From Trichococcus palustris (GTDB lineage: Bacteria; Bacillota; Bacilli; Lactobacillales; Aerococcaceae): a stretch of 33,758 nt of DNA. Of the stretch, positions 7,952-17,165 are shown one piece after another. Under the pieces are notes generated by a model. The model searched no databases and was not told where the DNA came from. It was given only the letters and a program-made list of their open reading frames with translations. The position numbers were made by a program, and so were the translations under genes. The stretch is from assembly GCF_900114465.1 (NCBI RefSeq), contig NZ_FOTD01000022.1:1-33758 (forward strand), given 5' to 3'. The first letter of the stretch is position 1. Each line of letters starts with the position of its first letter.

Positions 7952-9136
7952 ATGATGATTTTGACTATTTTTGATGAATTGTTAGACAGAAGGAACAACG
8001 GCTCCAAAAAATGGAACAAAGCGTATATCCAGCACCGGTTCCAAACCGACCGTGAGGATATTTACCCGCTCTTCATAGCGGACACCGACTTCAGACAAGC
8101 TGACGCTGTCCAGGAGGCATTCAACGCTTTCGTCGCGGGCGGCGATTTCGGTTACTTCGATGCGCCGGCTGCCTTTTACGAAAATATCCAATCCTGGTAC
8201 CGCGACAAACTAGATACGCCGATCGAAAAGGAATGGATCATCCCCGCTAACGGCACGATTGCGTCCATCCATTCCGCAGCCCATCTGGTCAGCCAAAACC
8301 GGCCCATTTTGATGTTCACGCCCGTCTACGGCGTCTTCAAGGATGTGGCTGCCCATTTCGGCGGCATCGTGACGCTGCCGCTTATCAACAACGAAGCGTG
8401 CTACAAGATCGATTTTGAATCCTTGGAAAAGCTGTTAGCGGACGGCGAAATAAAGACGCTGCTCTTCTGCAATCCGCATAACCCATCCGGAAGGATCTGG
8501 TCCAACGGCGAACTGGCTGCCTTAGTGCAGCTCTGCAAACGTTACGGCGTCACGATTCTGTCGGACGAAATCCACGGCGAGTTGAACCTTTCCCCGAAAA
8601 AATTCGTTTCCTTGATCGCTCTCATGGACGAGTATGCAAACATCATCGTCTGCAGTTCGCCCAATAAAACCTTCAATTTATCCGGGCTGACCGCATCCTA
8701 TGTCATCATCCGCGACGGGAAGCTGCGCAAAGCCTTCCAACAGGAGTTGGATCGCTTCCACATCACAATCAATCGGGCGGGCATGCAATTCATTTCCTCC
8801 GCCTATCAATACGGCAAAGACTGGCATACACAGCTGCTGGGCTATCTGAAAGAGAATATGCAGCTTCTGGAAGAACAGTTGGAGGGACTGGAACTGCATT
8901 GGATGCGCCCCGATGCCGGTTATCTCGTCTGGTTGCGGCTGGACAAGGTTTCCGATGTCGATCGTTTTGTCGTCGCATTGGCGCAGGAGACGGGCGTCTT
9001 GATTGAGACCGGCAGCCGTTTCGTGGCGGACTTCGAAAACTATGTCCGCCTGAACATCGCCACAAGTTCCTCCTTGCTGTCGGAGGCTTTGAGCCGGTTC
9101 CGCCTGTTTTATGAAAATTATCGTGAAGATGACTGA
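7952..9136 (+). CDS. PatB/MalY-type PLP-dependent C-S lyase (cystathionine beta-lyase)
   Basis: A 394-aa fold-type I PLP enzyme of the MalY/PatB group, which cleaves cystathionine or related cysteine conjugates to a thiol, pyruvate and ammonia. NPHNPSGR is at 174-181, SDEIHGEL at 204-211, and the PLP lysine is K239 in SSPNKTFNL. The N-terminal IADTDF is the family's usual MWVADMDF-like stretch. Two ATGs (7952 and 7955) follow the purine-rich AGAAAGAGAG; either could start. The open frame runs back to 7358 but that part is antisense to ogt and lies before the promoter. It is a single-gene unit with its own promoter and terminator (9180-9206). A role in methionine synthesis or sulfur-compound breakdown is a family-level inference. 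Confidence 0.92.
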   Translation: MMILTIFDELLDRRNNGSKKWNKAYIQHRFQTDREDIYPLFIADTDFRQADAVQEAFNAFVAGGDFGYFDAPAAFYENIQSWYRDKLDTPIEKEWIIPANGTIASIHSAAHLVSQNRPILMFTPVYGVFKDVAAHFGGIVTLPLINNEACYKIDFESLEKLLADGEIKTLLFCNPHNPSGRIWSNGELAALVQLCKRYGVTILSDEIHGELNLSPKKFVSLIALMDEYANIIVCSSPNKTFNLSGLTASYVIIRDGKLRKAFQQELDRFHITINRAGMQFISSAYQYGKDWHTQLLGYLKENMQLLEEQLEGLELHWMRPDAGYLVWLRLDKVSDVDRFVVALAQETGVLIETGSRFVADFENYVRLNIATSSSLLSEALSRFRLFYENYREDD

Positions 9137-9179
9137 TTTTCCGTAGCATAAATTTCAGACACATAATAAATGACATCTG

Positions 9180-9206
9180 GTCCGGGGCACGCCCTGGGCT
9201 TTTTTT
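9180..9206 (+). terminator. Terminator after the patB-type gene
   Basis: GTCCGGGG (9180-9187) pairs with CCCTGGGC (9192-9199) with two G-U pairs around the loop CACG, and seven Ts follow. Confidence 0.85.
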
Positions 9207-9451
9207 GACCATTCCGCAAATAATCTACGGTCCCCTCGCAAAAAAGCTGCTTGCGAAGCGCTTATCTTTTTCTTTAACCGCCCTTCATCAATTCTTCACA
9301 TGTTCCCACTATATTAGGGTTGGGCCCTCTTTCCGAAGGTTTTCCCAATTCTTACGTTTTGGTTAAGAAAGGGCTTTCCCCTTGCCAGTAAAACAGTTTT
9401 GGAATAAAATAGTTTTACATCACAACTATCCCCTACGCAAAGGAGGCCGCT
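9207..9451 (+). promoter_or_regulatory. Upstream region of the marR-ftsH operon
   Basis: No gene is seen. It holds an imperfect hairpin with TTCTTA (9349-9354) and TAAGAA (9364-9369) arms just upstream of the promoter. The promoter itself is TTGCCA (9382-9387), a 17-bp spacer and TAAAAT (9405-9410). The ribosome site AAAGGAGG is at 9439-9446. Confidence 0.7.
9389..9417 (+). promoter_or_regulatory. Twin MarR-type operators overlapping the -10 region
   Basis: Two near-identical palindromes, TAAAACAGTTTTG (9389-9401) and TAAAATAGTTTTA (9405-9417), lie 16 bp apart. The first fills the promoter spacer and the second covers the -10 box TAAAAT. The outer arms GTAAAAC (9388-9394) and GTTTTAC (9412-9418) also pair. 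Binding here would block RNA polymerase, so autorepression by the MarR protein is the natural reading. Confidence 0.65.
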
Positions 9452-9895
9452 ATGAAAATTGATTTTCTAAAGAAAGAATTATGGGATCTGCTGCGGACCA
9501 TCCAGGATTCGAAGGATATCGTGATTTGTCCGATCGCGAAGGCGCACAATATGACACCTTTGCAATTGCGGCTGTTGATGGAAATCAATGCGGCGGAGGA
9601 GATCTCGCTGAGCCGCTTGTCCAAAGTCCTGGAAATGAACAACGGCAACGTATCCACTCTCTGCAAAAAGATGGAGCAACGTGGCTTCCTCACCCGGCAA
9701 CGCCGGCTTGATGATGAGCGCTACATTGCCCTGAAAATCTCCCCGGACGGCAAACGCGTCCTCCAACAAATGGATGCAGACATGCACGACAAATACTGCT
9801 TGTTTTTAGATTGCGTCTCCGAGGAACAGCTCGAAAAAATCACAACTGGCTTGAAAGAATTGCAGTTGCTGTTAAGAAAAATGAACGACCAATAA
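9452..9895 (+). CDS. MarR-family transcriptional regulator
   Basis: A 147-aa MarR-type winged-helix regulator of normal length. The recognition region is LSRLSKVLEMNNGNVSTLCK (about 51-70) and the wing contains RQRRLDDERYIAL, close to the family's DxRD(x)R-like signature. The start codon follows AAAGGAGG by 5 bases. It is the first gene of an operon with ftsH, 21 bases apart, and twin palindromes on its promoter suggest it represses itself and ftsH. The ligand or stress signal is unknown; there is no cysteine pair that would point clearly to OhrR-type redox sensing. Confidence 0.9.
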   Translation: MKIDFLKKELWDLLRTIQDSKDIVICPIAKAHNMTPLQLRLLMEINAAEEISLSRLSKVLEMNNGNVSTLCKKMEQRGFLTRQRRLDDERYIALKISPDGKRVLQQMDADMHDKYCLFLDCVSEEQLEKITTGLKELQLLLRKMNDQ

Positions 9896-9916
9896 CGAAA
9901 GGATTGATCAATTTAA

Positions 9917-11806
9917 ATGGCAAACGACAAGAACAACAAAAAAAATAAATCCAAACAAAAGTGGAATGTGAACCTGAATCCGACCGATCCAAACAACCGC
10001 AAGACGACAGCCTATTACCTGCTTGTGATTGTAGGGATCGTCATGTTCCTGAACTACTTTATTTTCCCAAGCTACTTGACCCCCGCCACCAAGGAAGTGA
10101 CCTACAGCGAATTCCTAACCGAAGTCAAAAAAGGCGACGTGTCGGAAGTGAAATTGGAAGCCTCAAAGATCACCTTTGTGGCGGCCGATGCGAACGGCAA
10201 GAAAAACGTATTCGTCACCGGTATCGTCGAAGACCCTACGCTGGTCACCCGTTTGGAGGCTGCTAATGTGACCTTCAGCAAAGACATCCCGACGGAAGCT
10301 TCCCCAATCATGACCCTGTTGCTTACTTGGGTCTTCCCGCTGCTGATTTTCTGGGTCCTCGGCAGCCTGTTGGGCAAACAATTGGCTAAAAAAATGGGCG
10401 GCGGTGCCGGTGGCGGCGCCCTCTCCTTCGGAAAATCCAACGCTAAGGTCTATGTGAAGGCTGGCGACGGCAAGAAATTCAGCGACGTTGCCGGACAGGA
10501 TGAAGCCAAAGAGGCTTTGAGCGAGGTCGTCGACTACTTGCATCAACCACAGAAGTACCAAGCTATCGGTGCGAAAAATCCGAAAGGCGTCCTATTGGTC
10601 GGACCTCCCGGAACCGGTAAGACTTTGCTGGCCCAAGCTGTTGCCGGTGAAGCAAACGTTCCGTTCTTCAGCATTTCCGGTTCTGAATTCGTGGAAATGT
10701 TTGTCGGCCGCGGAGCCGCAAAAGTGCGTGATCTCTTCAAGGAAGCAAACGAAAAGGCCCCTTGTATCGTGTTCATCGATGAAATCGATACAATCGGGAA
10801 GAAACGTGACAACGGCGGCTACGGCGGCGGGAACGACGAACGGGAACAGACCCTTAACCAATTGTTGGCTGAAATGGATGGTTTCGAGGAAAATAAAGGG
10901 GTCATCATCTTGGCCGCGACCAACCGTCCGGAATCTTTGGATGCCGCCCTGCTTCGTCCGGGTCGTTTTGACCGCCGCGTACCGGTAGAGTTGCCCGACT
11001 TGGCTGGCCGTGAAGCCATCCTGAAAGTACATGCGAAAAACTATAAAATGGATCCGAATATCGATTACAATACGATTGCCCGCGCCACTTCCGGCGCATC
11101 CGGTGCCGAATTGGCCAACATCATCAACGAAGGCGGTCTCCGTGCCGTCCGCGAGGGCCGCACCGCTGTGAACCAAAGCGATCTGGAAGAATCGGTTGAA
11201 ACCGTCATTGCCGGTTACCAACGTAAAAATGCCGTCATTTCACCGAAAGAAAAGGAAATCGTTTCTTATCATGAAATCGGACATGCCTTGGTTGCCGCAA
11301 AACAAACCAACTCTGCGCCGGTCCACAAAATCACCATCATCCCGCGCACTTCCGGTGCTTTAGGGTACACGATGCAGATCGAGGAAGGCGAAAAATCCTT
11401 GATGAACAAAGAGGAGCTCTTCAACAAGATCGTGACGTTTGCAGGCGGACGCGCCGCCGAGGAAATCATCTTCGGCAACATCACAACCGGCGCTTCGAAC
11501 GATATCGAGCAAATGACCAAGATTGCCCGCGCGATGATCACCCGTTACGGGATGAGCGATACCTTCGACATGATGCAGATCGAAACGCAAACCAATAAAT
11601 ATTTGGGCGGCGATACTTCAAGCAATGTATCCGCCGGCATGGCCGAACGCGTCGACCAAGAAGTATTGGACATCATCAAGAAAGCCCACGAAAAAGCGGG
11701 AATCCTCCTGAGCGAAAACATCGACAAGCTGCATGAATTGTCCCACCACCTGTTGATCGAAGAAACCATCACCGGTGAAGCATTCATGAGAATCTTGAAC
11801 AGCTGA
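9917..11806 (+). CDS. ATP-dependent zinc metalloprotease FtsH family (MarR-linked paralogue)
   Basis: A 629-aa membrane AAA+ protease that would degrade misfolded or regulatory membrane and cytosolic proteins. After a basic Asn/Lys-rich N-terminus come TM1 (about 33-50), an extracytoplasmic domain (about 55-130), TM2 (about 131-152), and the AAA module with Walker A GPPGTGKT (229-236), Walker B VFIDEID (285-291) and arginine fingers in RPGRFDRR. The zinc site is HEIGH (452-456), where most FtsH proteins have HEAGH. Some usually invariant stretches vary too ([20 protein letters not shown]), and the C-terminus is short. It is co-transcribed with marR rather than lying in the usual tilS-hpt-ftsH neighbourhood. 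I infer an extra, regulated FtsH; the housekeeping copy would be elsewhere. Confidence 0.92.
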   Translation: MANDKNNKKNKSKQKWNVNLNPTDPNNRKTTAYYLLVIVGIVMFLNYFIFPSYLTPATKEVTYSEFLTEVKKGDVSEVKLEASKITFVAADANGKKNVFVTGIVEDPTLVTRLEAANVTFSKDIPTEASPIMTLLLTWVFPLLIFWVLGSLLGKQLAKKMGGGAGGGALSFGKSNAKVYVKAGDGKKFSDVAGQDEAKEALSEVVDYLHQPQKYQAIGAKNPKGVLLVGPPGTGKTLLAQAVAGEANVPFFSISGSEFVEMFVGRGAAKVRDLFKEANEKAPCIVFIDEIDTIGKKRDNGGYGGGNDEREQTLNQLLAEMDGFEENKGVIILAATNRPESLDAALLRPGRFDRRVPVELPDLAGREAILKVHAKNYKMDPNIDYNTIARATSGASGAELANIINEGGLRAVREGRTAVNQSDLEESVETVIAGYQRKNAVISPKEKEIVSYHEIGHALVAAKQTNSAPVHKITIIPRTSGALGYTMQIEEGEKSLMNKEELFNKIVTFAGGRAAEEIIFGNITTGASNDIEQMTKIARAMITRYGMSDTFDMMQIETQTNKYLGGDTSSNVSAGMAERVDQEVLDIIKKAHEKAGILLSENIDKLHELSHHLLIEETITGEAFMRILNS

Positions 11807-11823
11807 ACACACTGATCCAGAAA

Positions 11824-11853
11824 ACAGAGTTGCAGACGCAGCTCTGTTTTTTT
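11824..11853 (+). terminator. Terminator of the marR-ftsH operon
   Basis: ACAGAGTTGC (11824-11833) pairs with GCAGCTCTGT (11838-11847), including one G-U pair, around AGAC. Seven Ts end the site. It lies 18 bases after the ftsH stop. Confidence 0.9.
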
Positions 11854-12004
11854 GGCCATCGTTGGCGCTGTGTATGCTGTTCGCAGTTCCACAGACTCCA
11901 TCTGCTCCATAGCGTAACAATCTGTGTAGGGGTCCGCGAGCTAATGCCGCTATCCAGCCGTCTGGAATGTTCCAACCGAAGCATACTGATTGCTGAAAAA
12001 ATAG

Positions 12005-12056
12005 AAAAGGACCTTTTGGACGGCACGCGAGCGTGTCCGTTCCAAAAGGTCCTTTT
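12005..12056 (-). terminator. Long terminator of the fructoside operon
   Basis: The 16-nt arms AAAAGGACCTTTTGGA (12005-12020) and TCCAAAAGGTCCTTTT (12041-12056) are exact complements. The inner part CACGC-GA-GCGTG pairs as well, giving an almost continuous hairpin with one bulged base. Both strands are U-rich after it, so it may also back up the ftsH terminator. Confidence 0.88.
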
Positions 12057-12062
12057 TGTTCT

Positions 12063-13016
12063 TCAACCTATAAAATCCTGCACTTCCTGCAAGGTAGGGA
12101 TGGCGCTGATGCCGCCATGTTTGGTCGTCACCAATGCGGCCACGCGATTGGCGAATTCACCCATTCGGCGGATTTCATCCAGCGTGCAGTCCGTTATCTT
12201 ATCCACCTGCGCGAATTGATAGAGGAAAGCTCCGATGAAGGAATCGCCTGCACCGGTCGTGTCGACCGTATCCACCCGTTTCCCGCTGACAGAAATCTTT
12301 TCGCCTTTGAAATAGAGGTCCGCCCCAGCCCCTCCCTTCGTCAAAATCAGGAGTTCCAGTCCATTCTGCAGCAAGGTTTTTACCCCTTCCGCTTCGCTTT
12401 CCTTCCCGGTGATGAAGGCCAATTCATCGTCGCTGACTTTTAAGACGTCCGCATACGGAATGAAGTCTTGGATTGTTTGCTTCAGTTTTTCCGCATCCGG
12501 CCATAGATTCAGGCGGACGTTCGGATCGAAGACGATCGTGCCGCCTGCTGCTTTCACTTTTTCAAGCACAGCTATGTGGGCATATTTGACGGGCGCTTCG
12601 ATCAGATCCACGGAGCAGAAATGCAGGATGGCGTCAGCGGGAAAGTCAATTCCCTTCACCTCTTCCTTATCCAGCAGCATGTCGGCACTCGGATGGCGGT
12701 AGAAACTGAATTCCCGTTCGCCATTATCTTGAAGCGACACAAACGCCAGCGCTGTGTTCGCCTCTGTTGTCGTATAAAGGTGGCTGGTGTCCACCTGGTT
12801 TTCTTTGAGCACGTCGGTCAGGTATTCTCCGAAAGCATCCTGTCCCACCTTCCCGATGAAGCTTGCCTTACCGCCTAAGCGGCTGACCGTGACGGCCACA
12901 TTAGCCGGGGCCCCGCCGGGTTGTTTGGTGAAGCCCGCTACCGCCTTCAAAGCTACCCCTGTTTCGCTGGGGAAAAAATCGATGAGCAATTCTCCGATAG
13001 TAAATACGTTCCGCAT
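12063..13016 (-). CDS. PfkB-family fructokinase
   Basis: A 317-aa cytoplasmic sugar kinase that most likely phosphorylates fructose released by the GH32 enzyme to fructose-6-phosphate. PfkB signatures are clear: KQPGGAPANVAVTVSRLGG (31-49) and the C-terminal DTTGAGDSF (252-260) with the catalytic base D258. FDPNVRLNLW (163-172) is shared with bacterial ScrK-type fructokinases. The start has GGAGA a few bases upstream (GGAGATCAAT). It is the last gene of a minus-strand operon and ends at a strong terminator. Tagatose or other ketohexose kinases are possible alternatives, but the hydrolase next door favours fructose. Confidence 0.9.
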   Translation of the reverse strand: MRNVFTIGELLIDFFPSETGVALKAVAGFTKQPGGAPANVAVTVSRLGGKASFIGKVGQDAFGEYLTDVLKENQVDTSHLYTTTEANTALAFVSLQDNGEREFSFYRHPSADMLLDKEEVKGIDFPADAILHFCSVDLIEAPVKYAHIAVLEKVKAAGGTIVFDPNVRLNLWPDAEKLKQTIQDFIPYADVLKVSDDELAFITGKESEAEGVKTLLQNGLELLILTKGGAGADLYFKGEKISVSGKRVDTVDTTGAGDSFIGAFLYQFAQVDKITDCTLDEIRRMGEFANRVAALVTTKHGGISAIPTLQEVQDFIG

Positions 13017-13062
13017 ATTGATCTCCTTTGTGACAATTCTTTATGATTGTTTTACATGCCAA

Positions 13063-14565
13063 TCAGGCAATCGGCATGAATGCCGCCTGTTCGATGACTG
13101 CTTTGCCGCTGCACCGGAAAGAGATGCCAGACGCGGGTTCCGTCGGATAGACGTTCGTCGACAGGACCGCATCCCCATTCCCTTCGAACACCTCGATGGA
13201 AGAGCTGTCCAAAAAGATATCCAGGAGCAGCCACTGGACCATTGTCGGGAGGGCGACTTTCCGGCAGCTTAGCGGCGTCGCCTCTTCACCGTTGATCATG
13301 ATTCCGCTCTTGGAGCGGTCGATTCCCAATTCGTTCATCATGCGGTCATAAAATACCAACGTGCTTTCCTGCTCATTCTCGCGCAGGCGGATTTCCATCC
13401 GTTCAACGGCGGATACATCTATTTTCAACTGCAACAGTCCCCGTTCACCCTCGATTCCGGGCAGAACAGCGACCCCGTCCTCCAAATAGAAAGCCCCAAT
13501 GGTTTCCGGAGATTCTCCTTCGGTTAAGCTTGCAGCGATCGGATACTGCTTCAGTTTGCCGTCTTCCAGCTTCAATTGTCTGGGAATGGTCATGGAGCCA
13601 GTCCAGCCGTGCCCTAACTCATCGGTAGGAAAATTCCGGCCCCAATTTTGCATCCAAGCGATGCAGATCCTTCTTCCTAGATCGTCTTCCAGGCTTTGCG
13701 GAGCATAGTAGTCCAATCCGTGGTCCAATTCCTGGAAACTCTCTGGATGGAATTGGTTGGTGGCCCAATCCACCTTTCCGATTGCCAAAAGCGAGGCATT
13801 CAGATTCTGGTAGTCGTTCCCTTCCTCCGGCCATTGCATCGGAGAAAAAATGAGGCAATCTTTTCCGTCAAGGGTGAAGAAATCCGGGCATTCCCACATG
13901 ATTCCCTGCTCTTTCGTCCCCTTCAGAAAGACGGAAGAGAACCGCCAGTCCAAGAGATCAGCGGACTCGTAAAGAAGCACTTGTCCGGTACCCTCCTCCG
14001 TCTTCGAGGCGATGACGGCATAGAACATGCCGTCGTGCTCGAATAGTTTCGGATCCCTGAAATCGATCGGCGAGGCACCCTCAGGCAAAGCTGCGGCTGG
14101 AATGACAGGGTTGTGCTGCACTTTTTCAAAATGGACGCCGTCTTCCGAAACGGCGAGGCACTGAACCTGGTAATGGATGCCCGCTTCATCGGCCTCCGTC
14201 ACGCCGGTATAAAGCAGATACAGCTTGCCGTCTTTTTCGATGGCGCTGCCGGAGAAGCAGCCGAAACGGTCGTAGGCTTGGTCAGGGGCCAGCGCAACCG
14301 GCAAGTCTTCCCAGTGGGTCAGATCCGTTGACTTCATGTGACCCCAATGCATTGGGCCCCATTTTGCATCATAGGGATGAAATTGGTAAAAAAGATGGTA
14401 AGCTCCTTGATACTGGATGAAACCGTTCGGGTCGTTCATCCAGCCTATCGGGGGCACGGCATGGTAATGATTGCGGTAAAGGGGGGCTACCGCCGCCCTG
14501 TTTTCTTCGATGTACCGATTGGCCCGCTCTATAGAATGTGATATTTCGGTCTGTTGTCTGTCCAC
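13063..14565 (-). CDS. GH32 beta-fructosidase (sucrose / fructo-oligosaccharide hydrolase)
   Basis: A 500-aa cytoplasmic glycoside hydrolase family 32 enzyme with no signal peptide. It has a five-bladed propeller and a C-terminal beta-sandwich (about 350 to the end). Catalytic motifs are in order: WMNDPNG (42-48, nucleophile D45), FRDPK (169-173, transition-state D171) and WECPD (224-228, acid/base E225). I prefer the GTG at 14565, preceded by GAGGA at 5 bases, giving an N-terminus like Bacillus SacA; ATGs at 14601 and 14598 are in frame but lack a ribosome site. Uptake is by an ABC transporter, so the substrate arrives unphosphorylated, and sucrose or short fructans fit better than sucrose-6-phosphate. 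Confidence 0.93.
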   Translation of the reverse strand: MDRQQTEISHSIERANRYIEENRAAVAPLYRNHYHAVPPIGWMNDPNGFIQYQGAYHLFYQFHPYDAKWGPMHWGHMKSTDLTHWEDLPVALAPDQAYDRFGCFSGSAIEKDGKLYLLYTGVTEADEAGIHYQVQCLAVSEDGVHFEKVQHNPVIPAAALPEGASPIDFRDPKLFEHDGMFYAVIASKTEEGTGQVLLYESADLLDWRFSSVFLKGTKEQGIMWECPDFFTLDGKDCLIFSPMQWPEEGNDYQNLNASLLAIGKVDWATNQFHPESFQELDHGLDYYAPQSLEDDLGRRICIAWMQNWGRNFPTDELGHGWTGSMTIPRQLKLEDGKLKQYPIAASLTEGESPETIGAFYLEDGVAVLPGIEGERGLLQLKIDVSAVERMEIRLRENEQESTLVFYDRMMNELGIDRSKSGIMINGEEATPLSCRKVALPTMVQWLLLDIFLDSSSIEVFEGNGDAVLSTNVYPTEPASGISFRCSGKAVIEQAAFMPIA

Positions 14566-14609
14566 GCTATCCTCATTTCTGACTCTGATCGCTTGCATCA
14601 TCGTCGTAT

Positions 14610-16232
14610 TTATTTGACGTTTGAATTGTAGGTATCATACGCTTGTTGTTTGATTTGCAGCCATTCTTGTAAGCCTAGGCGGTTCAGCTCTGCTGTGTAA
14701 GCATCCCACTCTTCCGCAATCTTTCCGTTTGCGATCCATTCTGCCCGTTTCCGGTTGACGAACGGCAATAAGTCGGCTTCGATCTTCGCGATTCTATCTG
14801 CTTGATCCAGGGACAGGAATACTTTTGGATAGTTGAATTGGTTGTGAACATCAGCAAGATACGTTTCTTTGAAGAGGTCCAAACGCCATTTTGCATCATC
14901 CGGCATCGTGGTTACGGTTCCGTAGTACTCATCCAAAATGGCTAACGGCCCGCCTGCTTCTGTCTTTTGGCGCAATTCTCCTGGCGCTGTCCCTTCCAAA
15001 GGCAGATGTTTCAACGATTTGGTGGCATCTACATATTCGAAGATGTTCTGTTGGGTTTCATCGCCATAGGTTCCCCAGTTGTTCTGTACCGATTGGAGCG
15101 GCGCATACATCTGATCGACCCATTTAGCCGTCAACTCTACGTTTTTATTTGCGCTCGTGATGACGAAACGATCTCGGCTGAAGCCGAATCCATTGGTACG
15201 CGTGACGTGTTTTTCGCCGTTGGGTCCTTTTAAAGCCGGAAGTGGTTGGTAGGAATCATTGGATCCGGATACATTAGCTTTATCCCAAGTGAAGTACACA
15301 CCGTATAATTGTTCTTTCCCTTTTGCGATATAGGCATTAAAGTCTTGTTCAAAGGCTTCGACATCGATGAGATTTTTGCTGTACATTTGATTGAAATATT
15401 CCACTCCGGCTTTGTACTCTGGGTTATCCGCTGTGAAGTCAACGGTGCCATCGTCGTTCACCACCAGATGATCATCATTGTCGCCGATGCCGAATGCCCC
15501 AAAGAGGAATTTCATGTCTTCGTTTCCGCCATTATTGACGAAGGAAATCGGGATTTCATCCGCTTTCCCATTGCCATTCGGGTCCTGTGTCTTGAAGGCT
15601 TCCAGCACAGCCATCAGCTCATCGGTCGTCTCAGGCATCTTCAAGCCCAGTGCGTTCAACCAGTCAACATTGATCCAAGGGATGTCATTGACCGTATGGA
15701 TGGATTCTTTACCCTGTCCCAATTCTTCGATCCACGGCAAGGAGTAGATGTGTCCATCCGGCGCGGTTATCATAGCCAAATATTCTGGGTTTTCGTCCAA
15801 TACTTTTTTGAAGTTCGGCATATTTTTATTGATCTGATCCTCCAGCGGGATGATGATGCCGTTATCCGCCCAGGAAAGAAGGTCGTAGTCACTTGCTCCG
15901 GCATTCCACATCGCATCAGGCAAGTCACCGCTCGAGATGTCAAGGTTGCGCTTTTCTATATAATCAGAAGAATAGTTGGTCCAGTCGATGTGAACACCCG
16001 ACTGCTTCTCCAAGCGTTGGAAAATCAATTTTTCGTTTGGATCCGCCGGTGCCAAGGGGGAACTGGAGGTGGTCATCTTCAAGGTTACTGTTTTTTCTAA
16101 TGGCAACGTGGTGTCCGTCAATTTGTAGTCTGGTGACGATGCGCTGCCGGATGAGGAACCGCATGCCGCCAAAGTCAAGATAGTCGCTGTTGATAGTAAG
16201 GCCGAACCGATGAATTTCACTTTCATTTTCAT
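14610..16232 (-). CDS. Sugar-binding lipoprotein of an LplA-type ABC transporter
   Basis: A 540-aa extracellular solute-binding protein anchored as a lipoprotein. The signal peptide ends at the lipobox LAAC with C24 as the lipidated residue. The long size, and the motif DPNGNGKADEIP (a calcium-binding-loop-like stretch, as in alginate-binding proteins), fit the LplA/YtcQ group that binds oligosaccharides and passes them to LplB/LplC permeases. The ATG at 16232 follows GGAGA at 8 bases. It sits between the permease genes and the GH32 hydrolase, so a fructo-oligosaccharide or sucrose ligand is inferred from context, not from binding residues. Confidence 0.92.
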   Translation of the reverse strand: MKMKVKFIGSALLSTATILTLAACGSSSGSASSPDYKLTDTTLPLEKTVTLKMTTSSSPLAPADPNEKLIFQRLEKQSGVHIDWTNYSSDYIEKRNLDISSGDLPDAMWNAGASDYDLLSWADNGIIIPLEDQINKNMPNFKKVLDENPEYLAMITAPDGHIYSLPWIEELGQGKESIHTVNDIPWINVDWLNALGLKMPETTDELMAVLEAFKTQDPNGNGKADEIPISFVNNGGNEDMKFLFGAFGIGDNDDHLVVNDDGTVDFTADNPEYKAGVEYFNQMYSKNLIDVEAFEQDFNAYIAKGKEQLYGVYFTWDKANVSGSNDSYQPLPALKGPNGEKHVTRTNGFGFSRDRFVITSANKNVELTAKWVDQMYAPLQSVQNNWGTYGDETQQNIFEYVDATKSLKHLPLEGTAPGELRQKTEAGGPLAILDEYYGTVTTMPDDAKWRLDLFKETYLADVHNQFNYPKVFLSLDQADRIAKIEADLLPFVNRKRAEWIANGKIAEEWDAYTAELNRLGLQEWLQIKQQAYDTYNSNVK

Positions 16233-16269
16233 TCTCTTTTTCTCCTCTATATATGTTATTTTTTGTTTC

Positions 16270-17151
16270 CTATCCTTTGAGCGAGCCTGCCATCATGCCT
16301 TTGTCGAAATATTTCTGGAAGAACGGATACATCACAAGAAGCGGCAGGCTCGAGATGACGATCGTGGAATATTTGATCAGCTCTGCCAGCTGTGCCATTT
16401 CGGCCATCTGTGTAGCTGATCCAATCATGTCCTGTTGCGGTTGATTTTGGATAAGTATTTTCCGTAGCACCAACTGCAGCGGCTGCAGATCTGCATCCTT
16501 CAGGTAGATCATGGCATCGAAATAGGAATTCCATTGGCCAACGAACGCGTACAGGAACAAAACAAAGATGATTGGTTTTGCCAATGGCAACATGATTTTA
16601 AAGAAGATTTGAATTTCATTGGCCCCGTCGATGATGGCTGCTTCCTCCAGTTCATCCGGCATTTGTTGGAAATAGGTTCGTGCCAAGATGATGTTCCAGA
16701 CATTGATCGACCCCGGAAGGATGATGGCCCAGACGGTGTTCAGCATGCCCAGGTTCTTCACCAATAAGTAAGTCGGAACCAAGCCCCCTCCGACGAACAT
16801 CGTGATGATCAAGAAGATTGTGATTGGTCTTTTCCCTACGAACTTCTTCTTCGACAGGGGATAGGCCGTCAGAATCGATATGCCTACGGTCAAAGCACTG
16901 TATGTGGTTGAGTAAAAGATGGAATTCAGGAAACCGCGGACGATGGCGGGATCCTGGAACACCCTTTTATAGCCTTCGATGCTCCAGTTGGCTGGGTTCA
17001 GGCTCAACCCCTGTGAACGGAGAACCAGGGGGTCCATAAAGGAGGCGATGAGCACGTACAGCAATGGCGATAAGGTGATCAATACCAAGAAGCCTATCAG
17101 GATGCGGTTAAGAACCAGAATACGACGATCAAATTTTGTTAGGGTTATCAT
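16270..17151 (-). CDS. ABC transporter permease, LplC/CUT1 type
   Basis: A 293-aa inner-membrane permease with six predicted helices. The EAA loop that contacts the ATPase is visible as EAAIIDGANEIQIFFKIMLP. The ribosome site AGGAGG is just upstream of the ATG. It pairs with the gene at 17166 (14 bases between) to form the channel. No ATPase is in the operon; in Firmicutes such CUT1 systems commonly share a general MsmX/UgpC-type ATPase encoded elsewhere. Confidence 0.93.
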   Translation of the reverse strand: MITLTKFDRRILVLNRILIGFLVLITLSPLLYVLIASFMDPLVLRSQGLSLNPANWSIEGYKRVFQDPAIVRGFLNSIFYSTTYSALTVGISILTAYPLSKKKFVGKRPITIFLIITMFVGGGLVPTYLLVKNLGMLNTVWAIILPGSINVWNIILARTYFQQMPDELEEAAIIDGANEIQIFFKIMLPLAKPIIFVLFLYAFVGQWNSYFDAMIYLKDADLQPLQLVLRKILIQNQPQQDMIGSATQMAEMAQLAELIKYSTIVISSLPLLVMYPFFQKYFDKGMMAGSLKG

Positions 17152-17165
17152 TTTTATCCTCCTCT

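Noticed and set aside
15309-16100. Plus-strand open frame (263 codons) opposite the binding lipoprotein gene
   Set aside because: It is fully inside a well-supported gene on the other strand, without a ribosome site or recognisable protein features.
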